In this document: one piece after another, positions 17,058 through 25,180 of the stretch
Numbering within the stretch: position 1 is the first letter of the stretch
How the letters are laid out: every line of letters starts with the position of its first letter
Source of the DNA: Actinobacteria bacterium IMCC26207
Lineage (GTDB): Bacteria > Actinomycetota > Acidimicrobiia > Acidimicrobiales > Microtrichaceae
Length of the DNA stretch: 64,000 bases
Assembly (NCBI GenBank): GCA_001025035.1
Contig: LCZK01000005.1
Coordinates: 124,001 to 188,000, forward strand
Reading direction: 5' to 3'
Position numbers and translations under genes: made by a program
Notes under the pieces: generated by a model
What the model saw: the letters and a program-made list of their open reading frames with translations, nothing else
Database searches by the model: none
What the model was told of the DNA's origin: nothing

Positions 17058-17957
17058 TTACGCAGGGTCTTCTGGGCGGTCTCGAAGAAACTCCTGAAGT
17101 TCCTCGGCTAACTCGTCGCCACTGGGCAGATCATCGAAACCAAAAGTTGGGGCTTCGTCTGGTCCCCCGAGGCCTTGGTCCATCATCTCTTCGAGCTGCG
17201 TGACCATGGTTTCATGCTGAGGATTTTCGGCAACGAGCTCGTCGAGGCGTAGGCGAGTCGCTCGGGCGTCGGTGGGAAGTTGCCCAGTCTCGATGCGAAG
17301 GTCTGCAACATCTTTGAGGCCCTCGAGGAGTGCAACGCTGGCTGCTGGATAGGCCATAGAGGACACGTAATGTGGCACCTGTGCCCACAGGCCAAGGGCG
17401 GGGATTCCAGCCTCGTTGCACGCAACATCAAGGACTGCATGAATCCCGCCAGGAACGTCCAATGTGCCGCGAACATAACCATGAAGCGTTGAGGAGAGTT
17501 CCGCCGAGGAAGTGGTGACTGACAGAGAGGTTTCGCGAGTGTGGGCAACCGGAGCGGGGTACGCACCGAGTCCAACCACCATGCGGCATTCGAAAGTTTC
17601 GGCAAGTTCGACCACGGTTTGTGCAAAAGCTCGCCATTCAAAGTCAGGTTCGGCTCCAAGCAGCAACAAGATGTCGTTGCCGTCGGCGTCGGTTCCTGCC
17701 CGCAGGTCGATCTCGGGCCAGCTCATATGTGTAATCAAGCCATTGACTAAGTGCATGACTGGCCTGCGCGCTCGATGGTCTAGTAGGCGGTCAGCGTTGA
17801 ACTCTGCAACGGGGTCGGTCCCTGCTGAGCCGAGCAGCACCGACATGGCGTTCGCAGCACCCATCCCAGCGTCGATCCAGCCCTCTAGGGCAACGATCAT
17901 GACTGGCTCATGCAACTCGGGTGTGAACATCACTTCAACGAGTGGGTCATCATTCAT
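17058..17957 (-). CDS. PAC2 family protein
   Basis: A 299-residue protein of the proteasome-assembly-chaperone-2 family, common in Actinobacteria. The start matches family members well (MIVALEGWIDAGMGAANAM), followed by VGLGAYPAPVAHTR and GLWAQVPHYVSSMAYP. The acidic C-terminus (about 250-299) resembles the tail of other actinobacterial PAC2 proteins. Its biochemical role is not established and no proteasome genes lie in this window. The start overlaps the upstream kinase-like gene by 4 nt, so the two are co-transcribed. Confidence 0.88.
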   Translation of the reverse strand: MNDDPLVEVMFTPELHEPVMIVALEGWIDAGMGAANAMSVLLGSAGTDPVAEFNADRLLDHRARRPVMHLVNGLITHMSWPEIDLRAGTDADGNDILLLLGAEPDFEWRAFAQTVVELAETFECRMVVGLGAYPAPVAHTRETSLSVTTSSAELSSTLHGYVRGTLDVPGGIHAVLDVACNEAGIPALGLWAQVPHYVSSMAYPAASVALLEGLKDVADLRIETGQLPTDARATRLRLDELVAENPQHETMVTQLEEMMDQGLGGPDEAPTFGFDDLPSGDELAEELQEFLRDRPEDPA

Positions 17958-19012
17958 GAAACGGACTCCTCTGCCATCTCTGCAAGGCGCTCTACCATCT
18001 GACGGAAACCAGCAATGGTTTCTTGTGTTACGTCTCCCATTGCTCCGCCGGCATAGCGGGCGTACACGCCGGCAATAATGCAGGTCAGCTTCCAGTAACC
18101 AAAGCCCACGTAGTAGTCCAAGTCGGCCAAGTCACGACCCGAAACCTCGGCGTAACGCTGCATCATTTCTCGTTTACGAAGAAAGCCATCAAGCGCCGTC
18201 GGCGAGGCCTGCGGCATGACTGCATCTTCCTCAGGGTCTGACCAGTAGACCCAGAGCAGGCCAAGGTCCGCCATCGGGTCGCCAAGTGTGCAGATCTCCC
18301 AATCAAGCACAGCCACAACTGAGCCGTCAGGGCCCAGCATGCAGTTATCTAGTCGGTAGTCCCCGTGAACAATGCTGGCTGGGCCTTGAGCGGGGATCTT
18401 CTCTGACAGCGCAGCGTGGACTCGATGCACTGCGTCCAAGTTCAGGCCACCTTCGACCTGTGCCTCGCTCTTTTGGAACTGTCCGTACCACCGCTTGAGT
18501 TGTCGGGCTATGTAGTTCTCTTTCGGACCAAGCTCGCCGAGGCCAATGGCATCAACGTCAACAGCATGTAAAGCCGCAAGGACGTCAATGATCGACTCGC
18601 TTGCCCGCCGGCGGGCAGCCAGATCAAGCGAGGCGGCCTGTTCAGTGCTGCGAATGACGAGGCCCTCAACAAACTCCATGACATAAAACGGTGCGCCGTT
18701 GACATCATCGCCAGCGCTGAGCCCCAGGGTCTTTGGCACGGGAAGGTCGCTTTGTTGCAGTGCCGAGATAATGCGGTGCTCTCTGCCAACGTCATGAGCG
18801 GTTGCCAGGACCTGCCCGAGAGGCGGTCGCCGCAGTACCCATTTCCTACCCGGACTGCCATCTGCCGCTGCGGGTTCTGAGACTGCGAAAGTCAGATTTG
18901 AATGCCCGCCCGGGATGAACTCAAAACTCAGCGGCTGGCGAAGATCACTGACTTCTTGCTGGAACCATTCACTGACGGCTTCTGGCTCGATTCCATCAAT
19001 GTGCTCGGTCAC
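17954..19012 (-). CDS. Aminoglycoside-phosphotransferase-family kinase-like protein
   Basis: A 352-residue APH-fold protein of the kind often linked to acyl-CoA metabolism in Actinobacteria. Seen are SFEFIPGGHSNLTFAV, KWVLRRPPLG (substrate and ATP lysine region), the Brenner motif VHGDYRLDNCML and VLDWEICTLGDPMADLGLL (DFG-like DWE). The frame is open to 19255, but GTG 19012 is where family-like sequence begins (MTEHIDGIEPEAVSEW) and avoids the divergent thioredoxin promoter. The true substrate is unknown; antibiotic resistance is unlikely given this subfamily. Confidence 0.85.
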   Translation of the reverse strand: MTEHIDGIEPEAVSEWFQQEVSDLRQPLSFEFIPGGHSNLTFAVSEPAAADGSPGRKWVLRRPPLGQVLATAHDVGREHRIISALQQSDLPVPKTLGLSAGDDVNGAPFYVMEFVEGLVIRSTEQAASLDLAARRRASESIIDVLAALHAVDVDAIGLGELGPKENYIARQLKRWYGQFQKSEAQVEGGLNLDAVHRVHAALSEKIPAQGPASIVHGDYRLDNCMLGPDGSVVAVLDWEICTLGDPMADLGLLWVYWSDPEEDAVMPQASPTALDGFLRKREMMQRYAEVSGRDLADLDYYVGFGYWKLTCIIAGVYARYAGGAMGDVTQETIAGFRQMVERLAEMAEESVS

Positions 19013-19108
19013 TGTGCTCTTTCGGGTGGTGTGTAGGTTGGGAGTCAATCTAGTGCTGCCTCCGAGGCTTCCACACTCTCGTAGACTATGCAGACGTACA
19101 CTCTGCAG

Positions 19109-19810
19109 ATGGTTGATGTCACAGATGCAACATTTCAGCAGGCAGTGATTGAACGCTCGGCGGTTGTTCCAGTTGTCGTGGACTTGTGGGCTGAATGGTG
19201 CGGACCGTGCAAACAGCTTGGCCCAATTCTGGAAAAGGTCATCGCCGAAACCCAAGGCAAAGTTGATCTAGCCAAAGTCGATGTTGACGCCAATCCGCAA
19301 ATTGCTCAGGCGTTCAAGGTGCAGTCCATTCCCGCAGTGTTTGCGCTCGTGAATGGGCAACCGGTTGATCAGTTCATGGGTGCGTTGCCAGAGTCCGAGG
19401 TTGCCGCCTTTGTGAACAAACTGATTCCCGCTGAGGAAGAGACAGAGCTTTCGCGGCTGCTGTCGGCTGGTGATGAGTCATCGCTGCGGGTTGCACTCGA
19501 GCTTGAACCGGGCAACGCCGAGGTGATTGTTGCACTTGCAGAGTTGCTCGTTACCGAACAACAGCCACAAGAAGCACTTGCGCTACTCGAAAAGATTCCA
19601 GAGTCGCCCGCGACGCGCCGAGTGGCTGCCTTGGCCCGAACCGGCTCAGTAGGTGCCGAGCAGGTTGCAGCGCAGCTCACACAATTGCTCGATACTGCCA
19701 AGGACAATGAGGCCGATCGGCAGCAGTTCGTCGACCTGCTTGAGTTGATGGATGACGAGGACCCCGCCAAGGCGCAATGGCGGCGAAAGCTCACTGCCAA
19801 ACTGTTCTGA
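19109..19810 (+). CDS. Thioredoxin-domain protein with C-terminal TPR-like region (CnoX/YbbN type)
   Basis: A 233-residue co-chaperone-like protein. Residues 1-105 are a thioredoxin fold with an intact WCGPC active site (WAEWCGPCKQ) and the cis-Pro segment VQSIPAVFAL. Residues 115-233 are helical repeats as in YbbN/CnoX proteins that protect substrates during oxidative stress. An upstream ATG (19088) is in frame, but TAGACT (19082-19087) directly abuts it and looks like a -10 box, so ATG 19109 (MVDVTDATF) is preferred. Its stop lies 1 nt from the convergent merR stop. Confidence 0.88.
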   Translation: MVDVTDATFQQAVIERSAVVPVVVDLWAEWCGPCKQLGPILEKVIAETQGKVDLAKVDVDANPQIAQAFKVQSIPAVFALVNGQPVDQFMGALPESEVAAFVNKLIPAEEETELSRLLSAGDESSLRVALELEPGNAEVIVALAELLVTEQQPQEALALLEKIPESPATRRVAALARTGSVGAEQVAAQLTQLLDTAKDNEADRQQFVDLLELMDDEDPAKAQWRRKLTAKLF

Positions 19811-19811
19811 G

Positions 19812-20633
19812 CTACGAGGCAGCGGGCTGACCCTGGCCAAGCTGCAAGTCGGCTTGTCGACGGTCTTGTTGACCATCTGCTGTCGAGGCTTGTGCTGCTA
19901 GGCGGTCCATTGTCTCGCTTAGACGTGCTCTGACCTGCCGGTCAATTGCGCGGGCAAGTTCAGCGTCGACAACTTGCTCGGCAAGGGGTCTCAGGCGAGT
20001 CACCAACTCGGTCAGCCGGGGGAGTTCATCGGTCGGGATGGGCTCGCCGAGAGGGTCAATAATCTCAGCCTTCACAAGGTCGACGAAACGTTCGGCAATT
20101 CGCTCAATATCGGTTCGAAGCGCAAGTGCATGCCCCACTACTGCGGGCACTGTCACCCCTGCAGCCACGAGTGCCGCACCGGCCTCGAGTAGGCGTGGGC
20201 TCTTCACACGAACCTGCTCACCATCGAGTTCGAAGAGTTCCAGTTGCTCAACCTCGCTCAGCGTATCTAGCTGTACAAGGTCACCAAAGCGCTCGCTAAG
20301 TTCCTCAAGGCTGAGCGTCACTTTTGCCTCAGTACTCCAAGGGGCCGCTAGGGCTGCTTCGAAGCCAAGCAACTCGCCGATATCGTGCCCTTGCTCCCAG
20401 GCCTCAAAGAGTTCGCCAATATTTGACAGCGAATAACCACGGTCGAGCATGCTCGAAATCAGTCGCAACCGAGCTAGGTGTTCAGAGGAGTACAGCCCAA
20501 CGCGCCCCAATCGCTGGGGTGGGGGAATCAGGCCCCTGTCTTGGTAGGCACGCACATTTCGCACGGTGGTCTCGGCGAGGCCTGCCAACTCGTCGATTCG
20601 AAATGTCGTGGGTTCTACATCTGTTCCATTCAT
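19812..20633 (-). CDS. MerR family transcriptional regulator
   Basis: A 273-residue regulator. The N-terminal winged helix reads TFRIDELAGLAETTVRNVRAYQDRGLIPPP (in two parts, about 9-38) and is followed by SSEHLARLRLISSMLDRGYSLSNI, the MerR dimer-helix start. The long C-terminal domain (about 80-273) has no obvious metal-binding cysteines and probably senses a larger ligand. GAGG lies upstream of the ATG. It diverges from an aurF-family gene and shares a 128-bp promoter region with two palindromes, making that gene and itself the likely targets. Confidence 0.9.
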   Translation of the reverse strand: MNGTDVEPTTFRIDELAGLAETTVRNVRAYQDRGLIPPPQRLGRVGLYSSEHLARLRLISSMLDRGYSLSNIGELFEAWEQGHDIGELLGFEAALAAPWSTEAKVTLSLEELSERFGDLVQLDTLSEVEQLELFELDGEQVRVKSPRLLEAGAALVAAGVTVPAVVGHALALRTDIERIAERFVDLVKAEIIDPLGEPIPTDELPRLTELVTRLRPLAEQVVDAELARAIDRQVRARLSETMDRLAAQASTADGQQDRRQADLQLGQGQPAAS

Positions 20634-20680
20634 AGGACCTCGGCCCTTGCGCTGCTGCTTGAGTCATCCATCAGACATTT

Positions 20681-20711
20681 ATTATATCATTGACTAATGT
20701 CACATTTGTAA
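20681..20711 (-). promoter_or_regulatory. merR promoter with 19-bp spacer and central palindrome
   Basis: On the minus strand TTACAA (20706-20711) and a perfect TATAAT (20681-20686) are separated by 19 bp. Inside the spacer lies TGAC-N4-GTCA (20691-20702), centred within 1 bp of its middle. A 19-bp spacer with a central palindrome is the classic layout for MerR-family control, which suggests autoregulation. Confidence 0.6.
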
Positions 20712-20726
20712 CTGAGACATTGACTA

Positions 20727-20761
20727 TTGACGTTTACATCGAACACTGTAAAGATGCTTGC
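20727..20761 (+). promoter_or_regulatory. Promoter and operator of the aurF-family gene
   Basis: TTGACG (20727-20732) and TAAAGA (20749-20754) are 16 bp apart, and the predicted transcript would begin at about the ATG at 20762. The perfect inverted repeat TTTACA-N8-TGTAAA (20733-20752) fills the spacer and overlaps the -10 box, as expected for a repressor or MerR-type site. CATTGACTA occurs twice exactly 30 bp apart (20688 and 20718). Confidence 0.55.
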
Positions 20762-21757
20762 ATGAACCCCACTGCACCGGCGACCCTTGCAGACACTCCA
20801 CTTGTTCCTCAGGCCGATACCTCTGCCTTTGCCGCACTAGTTGCACGGCTGAGTCGGCAATCAGTGGAGAAAAACCACGATGCCTATGCGGATGTGGCCT
20901 GGGACTCACCCGAGATGGCGATCGACCCACATGACAGTCGCTTTCAATTGCCCGACTGGGAATGCGTTGCTCGAACAGACTGGTACAAGTCGCAGACCCC
21001 GCAGGTGCAGGCTGCATTTGGTCTTGCTCGATACGCCACCGCCATGAAGGTGGGCGGCGAGTTTGAAAACGTCCTGCAACGGGGACTCCTGACTCACGCA
21101 TTCTGGCTGCCAAATGGCGCAGTCGAGTTTCGATACATGCATCACGAGGTGATTGAAGAGTCACAGCACACGCTGATGTTCCAAGAGTTCATCAATCGAT
21201 CCGGAACCAACGTCAAGGGACTGCGCCGGGATGAAAAACTCGGATCAGGTTTTGCATTGCGTTGTTCCAGAACTCGCCCGGCGCTGTTCTTCATGTTTGT
21301 TCTTGGCGGAGAGGATCCAGTTGATTACCTGCAGCGGCGCAGTCTTGCCGGTCATGATCTGCACCCGCTGCTGGAGCGCATCACCAGGATTCATCTGACC
21401 GAAGAGGCTCGCCACCTCTCCTTTGCCCGCAACTATCTGAAGCGGACGGTTCCGCAGCTCTCGGCAACGCGTCGTCATGCGCTAGCGCTCTTTGCCCCGC
21501 TGCTCTTCGGGTCAATGGCAAGAATGATGGTGTATCCGCGTCCTAGTTTGCTCAAAGCTTTTGGAGTGCCACGCCAGCAGGTTCGACAGTCACTGCGCCA
21601 CCCAGACCAACGAGCTGTTCTGGCTGAGTCGGTAGCCAAGACTCGACGCACTTGCACCGACCTTGGACTCATGACTCCAGCAGCAAAGCTCTTGTGGAAA
21701 GCCTGTGGCGTCTGGGCTGATGTCAGTGCGAAGCCAGCCAGTCGTCGCCAAGCTTGA
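20762..21757 (+). CDS. AurF-family diiron oxygenase-like protein
   Basis: A 331-residue ferritin-like protein resembling p-aminobenzoate N-oxygenase AurF. The metal ligands appear in the expected order: GGEFENVL (Glu), HEVIEESQHTLMF (Glu and His), GGEDPVDY (Glu), and HLTEEARHLSFAR (His, Glu, His). AurF enzymes oxidise aryl amines; many family members, this one included, have no known substrate. The frame is open 24 codons upstream, but ATG 20762 follows the promoter with no leader and no ribosome binding site. It diverges from a merR gene that probably controls it. Confidence 0.82.
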   Translation: MNPTAPATLADTPLVPQADTSAFAALVARLSRQSVEKNHDAYADVAWDSPEMAIDPHDSRFQLPDWECVARTDWYKSQTPQVQAAFGLARYATAMKVGGEFENVLQRGLLTHAFWLPNGAVEFRYMHHEVIEESQHTLMFQEFINRSGTNVKGLRRDEKLGSGFALRCSRTRPALFFMFVLGGEDPVDYLQRRSLAGHDLHPLLERITRIHLTEEARHLSFARNYLKRTVPQLSATRRHALALFAPLLFGSMARMMVYPRPSLLKAFGVPRQQVRQSLRHPDQRAVLAESVAKTRRTCTDLGLMTPAAKLLWKACGVWADVSAKPASRRQA

Positions 21758-22229
21758 ACTCCATCTCAAGCTGATCAGTCACGATTCCCTTTGAGAAGTT
21801 GGCGATCTTCCCACCGATGAGCGGGACGTTTACCGAAAGTTCGATGCGCACCTCGTACAGGGTAGGTGTTGCCGATTTCTTGCCTGCTGCTTGTGCAAGG
21901 GCAGTGCTGCCAGTGATCTGAATTGGCACGCCTTTGGTAACGAGTTCGAAGTTTCCTGAATAGGTGCCGTCCCCATTGCTTCGCCACTCGTCAGTTGATC
22001 TCAGGGTATTGGTGGGTTTGATGATCCGCTTTGCGAACCCCGGCACTTCTACATCTACAAGCCGATCGATGACAATGCGCAACGATGTCTCCGTTTCATC
22101 GCAGCTGATGACTTCTAAATCTCGGTGGCCCATGGCAATGAACTTGGCCTCGTGGCTAGCTGGATCGTGGAACATGTCCCAGCAGGCTTCGATCGGCGCA
22201 TCAAAGGTGTGTTTACAAAGAATCTCCAT
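21723..22229 (-). CDS. DUF2505 / SRPBCC-like protein
   Basis: A 168-residue protein with START-like features: it begins EILCKHTFDAPIEACWDMFHDPASH, alternating strands follow (DEWRSNGDGTYSGNFELVTKG in two strands), and a C-terminal helix starts at GGKIANFSKGIVTDQLEMEF. DUF2505 proteins are predicted lipid or small-ligand binders of unknown function. The start is set at ATG 22229, where homology begins; the open frame extends to 22301. Its 3' end overlaps the convergent aurF-family gene by 35 nt, so it is not part of that unit. Confidence 0.75.
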   Translation of the reverse strand: MEILCKHTFDAPIEACWDMFHDPASHEAKFIAMGHRDLEVISCDETETSLRIVIDRLVDVEVPGFAKRIIKPTNTLRSTDEWRSNGDGTYSGNFELVTKGVPIQITGSTALAQAAGKKSATPTLYEVRIELSVNVPLIGGKIANFSKGIVTDQLEMEFKLGDDWLASH

Positions 22230-22354
22230 CAGGGAAGTCTTGCCGATTCTGCCGACAGGGGAGTGATACCCGGTCTCAGCGCTACTACCTGAACGGCGCA
22301 TTCGTTAGGTTCTGAAGCCTTCCCCTTGTTTTCTGCAGGTCAAACCGAGGAACC

Positions 22355-23335
22355 ATGCAAACAAGGACGCCTACCCGCGCAGCAGAGGTCCTCGAGGCCC
22401 TAGCTCGGGAGCAAACACGCAGGCCCATGTACCGACGCTCACGCACAGAGGCAGCAAGCCCTTTCGCTCCGCCGGATCACAGCAGCGATGCTCAGGGTCA
22501 ACTGCCAAGCGCGCAGCAAGATCAACCCCATGACATGTCAGCGCAGCCATCTCATATGTCACAGTCCCCCTGGGGTCGACAGGGGATGCTCCAGCGGTTA
22601 CAGGAGTGGATGCAGGAACGGATGCCCCAAGTAGATCTGCGAAAGCTGGCAGCAGTCATGTCTCTCGTTGCCTTGGTCGCACTTGGCCTTGGGTGGACCT
22701 CACTACGGCGGCCGGCCTCGCTAGATGATCGCCTTCCGATTGCGAGCAGCAGCCCTTCAGATCAGGCTGCCCCCTCGGCTGGCGTAGCGGATCCGTCTGA
22801 AACAGGAATCAAAGCTCCCGTCGGCGGTCAACCAGTAGCTACCGGTCCCGTGTTTATCCATGTTGCAGGTGCAGTCCTGTCGGCTGGCGTGGTGCAACTT
22901 CCGAACGGGTCTCGGGTGGTGGATGCCGTAGCTGCTGCCGGAGGTCTGCGCCCAGATGCCGACTCCAATCGCGTGAATCTTGCGGCCACCCTGATCGATG
23001 GGTCACAGGTCATGATTCCGTCTCTCGGTCAGCCAAACCCAGTGCAAGTCCCCGTTGTTCAAGGTGCAGCCTCGGGCGCATCTGCTGGCGGAGCAAGTGC
23101 TGCCGGATCGGCCGGGGTTGGATCTGGCGCTGGCGAACCAGCCGGTCCTGTGAACCTGAACACTGCCACTCTCGAACAACTCGAGACACTGCCAGGGGTT
23201 GGACCAGCAACAGCTCAGGCCATCCTCGCATTCCGTGACAAAGAGGGAAGCTTCAAATCCATCGAGGCACTCCTTGATGTGCGCGGCATCGGTGACGCCA
23301 AGTTCGAAGCGCTTCGTGAACTCATTACGGTCTGA
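22355..23335 (+). CDS. comEA: ComEA-type DNA-binding competence protein
   Basis: A 326-residue protein that should bind incoming DNA outside the membrane. A cytoplasmic N-terminal extension rich in Gln and Ser is followed by one membrane segment (about 105-122), an SLBB domain (VFIHVAGAVLSAGVVQLPNG onward, about 166-228), a Gly/Ala-rich linker and two helix-hairpin-helix motifs (VNLNTATLEQLETLPGVG and LLDVRGIGDAKFEAL, about 268-325). GAGGA precedes the ATG. comEC follows 15 nt downstream, so they are an operon. Confidence 0.92.
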   Translation: MQTRTPTRAAEVLEALAREQTRRPMYRRSRTEAASPFAPPDHSSDAQGQLPSAQQDQPHDMSAQPSHMSQSPWGRQGMLQRLQEWMQERMPQVDLRKLAAVMSLVALVALGLGWTSLRRPASLDDRLPIASSSPSDQAAPSAGVADPSETGIKAPVGGQPVATGPVFIHVAGAVLSAGVVQLPNGSRVVDAVAAAGGLRPDADSNRVNLAATLIDGSQVMIPSLGQPNPVQVPVVQGAASGASAGGASAAGSAGVGSGAGEPAGPVNLNTATLEQLETLPGVGPATAQAILAFRDKEGSFKSIEALLDVRGIGDAKFEALRELITV

Positions 23336-23350
23336 GTTCGACGCGGTGCC

Positions 23351-25177
23351 GTGACTGATCGATGGATGGCACTCAGCGCAGCACTGATATGCGGTGCTGC
23401 GTTCTTCTCTCCAAGAATCTCTCTGGCCTTTGCGGCAGTGGTGTTCCTTGTTGGACTCATGCTGCGCAACCCGGTGCTGCTGTCGCTCGGCCTCATACTG
23501 ATTGTGTGCGCCCGGGGCAATGCCTCACTCGAAGCGCTGCATGCTCCGCTGCCTCCGAGCGTGAGCGGCTTGGGGCAACTCATGGCCGACCCCGAGCCGC
23601 AAATGTTTGGGACCCAACTCCTGCTGAGCGTGGATGGCCGCCGCTATCTCGCCACGGTGCCCATACAGGATTCAGCGGTGGTTCGTCCGATGATGATGGG
23701 CGAGCATCTGCAAGTAAATGGGCGGGTCAGCGAACTGCGCGGTGCCCCCGCCGGATGGGTACAAGCCCGTCACCTAGCTGGGCGACTGCAGCTCAATTCA
23801 GTCAAGTTGGCCGGCAGAACGGCCCCCTGGTACCAACTTGCAAATGCAGTTCACAGCAGGGTCTCTGCTGGGGCTGACTCCTTCCCAGAGGAGCAACGAT
23901 CGCTCTATCTGGGTCTGGTTCTCGGAGATGACCGTGGGCAATCAGAGATCCTGAAGTTCCGGTTTCAAGCCTCGGGTCTGAGTCACTTGCTTGCTGTGTC
24001 AGGGCAAAACGTCGCATTCCTTCTTGCTGTGGCTGCACCTGTTCTCCGCCGAATGCCACTACGACTTCAGGTCTTCTTTGGGGTGCTCTTGCTGGCTCTA
24101 TTTGCAATCGTGACTCGAGGAGAACCCTCGGTCTTGCGCGCAGCAGTCATGGCAGCGATTGCATTGAGCTCGGTTGCAGCAGGGCGATTAGCCAGTGGAT
24201 TGCGGGTCCTTTCCATGACGATCATTGCGCTCGTCATCACTGATCCACTCCTGGTTCATTCGATCGGGTTTCAACTCTCGATTGCTGCAACAGCGGGATT
24301 GTTGGTGATGGCACGTCCGCTAGCAGATCGCTTACCTGGGCCAGCTTGGTTTCGGCTTCCGCTTGCAGTCACGCTGGCAGCACAGGTAGCTACTGCTCCA
24401 GTTCTGGTTGCGCTTGCTGGCGGGATTCCCGCTGTTGCGACGCCGGCCAATCTGTTGGCCGTTCCGGCAGCAGGCCTAGTCATGATGCTCGGGGTGACTG
24501 TTGGTCTGGGGGCAGGACTAATTCGCAACCCCTTGGCTCAGCTCGTGCAGATACCGTCCGAATTGTTGGTTCGGTGGATTGGATGGGTTGCCAGACTGGG
24601 CTCACAATCCGCTCTGCCGTTGTTGCGGCCATTCCAACTGCTGCTACTCGGGATTGCAGGGCTGCTGCTGTTGCTGGTCACGAGCCGCAGGTTTGCGGCG
24701 CTAGCGATACGCGCCCGATTCAAACAATCTCTGAGGCTGTTCGCACGATGTTTAGCGCTGTCGCTGCTCCTCATAGCTATTCGCCCAACACACCTAGCGG
24801 CCGGGGAGAGCGACCTAACTGCTGGGGCAACGCTCTGGGTCGGCACATGCGGCGGTCAGGTGCTAGCAGTTGGACCTTCCGCGAATGCGGGTGACCTGCT
24901 CGAATCCCTGTGGGCTGCTGGGGTGCGCAGGCTGGACATCGTTGTGGCCGAACCTGGAAGCGCTGCCACCCGAACTGCTCAAGTAGTCGCCCAACAGTTT
25001 CAGGTCCGTCAACTTCTGTCAGTGGGTGAGCGCAGCCCTCCGGGAATGACTCCAATTGGCATGACAACTTGGAGTGCTGGAGGAGCGCAAGTTGCAGTTC
25101 GCAGAGATACTGCCCGCAAACTACGCAGAGTGACGGAACCGCGAGTCCTGCTGTCCGCTAGCGCGTGTAGCTTCTGA
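23351..25177 (+). CDS. comEC: ComEC/Rec2-type DNA uptake channel, truncated beta-lactamase-like end
   Basis: A 608-residue polytopic membrane protein. After two or three N-terminal membrane segments comes the ComEC outer domain (about 90-165, LQVNGRVSELRGAPAGWVQA), then the competence domain with SGLSHLLAVSGQNVAFLLAV (about 210-230), about eight further segments, and a short C-terminal region. Full ComEC proteins end in a metallo-beta-lactamase-like domain; here only about 95 residues remain, and the expected HxHxDH region reads LDIVVAEPGSAATR. The channel core is intact. The start is GTG 23351. Confidence 0.88.
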   Translation: MTDRWMALSAALICGAAFFSPRISLAFAAVVFLVGLMLRNPVLLSLGLILIVCARGNASLEALHAPLPPSVSGLGQLMADPEPQMFGTQLLLSVDGRRYLATVPIQDSAVVRPMMMGEHLQVNGRVSELRGAPAGWVQARHLAGRLQLNSVKLAGRTAPWYQLANAVHSRVSAGADSFPEEQRSLYLGLVLGDDRGQSEILKFRFQASGLSHLLAVSGQNVAFLLAVAAPVLRRMPLRLQVFFGVLLLALFAIVTRGEPSVLRAAVMAAIALSSVAAGRLASGLRVLSMTIIALVITDPLLVHSIGFQLSIAATAGLLVMARPLADRLPGPAWFRLPLAVTLAAQVATAPVLVALAGGIPAVATPANLLAVPAAGLVMMLGVTVGLGAGLIRNPLAQLVQIPSELLVRWIGWVARLGSQSALPLLRPFQLLLLGIAGLLLLLVTSRRFAALAIRARFKQSLRLFARCLALSLLLIAIRPTHLAAGESDLTAGATLWVGTCGGQVLAVGPSANAGDLLESLWAAGVRRLDIVVAEPGSAATRTAQVVAQQFQVRQLLSVGERSPPGMTPIGMTTWSAGGAQVAVRRDTARKLRRVTEPRVLLSASACSF

Positions 25178-25180
25178 AAC

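Noticed and set aside
19013-19255. 81-codon N-terminal extension of the kinase-like gene
   Set aside because: It runs antisense through the thioredoxin gene start and has no family similarity.
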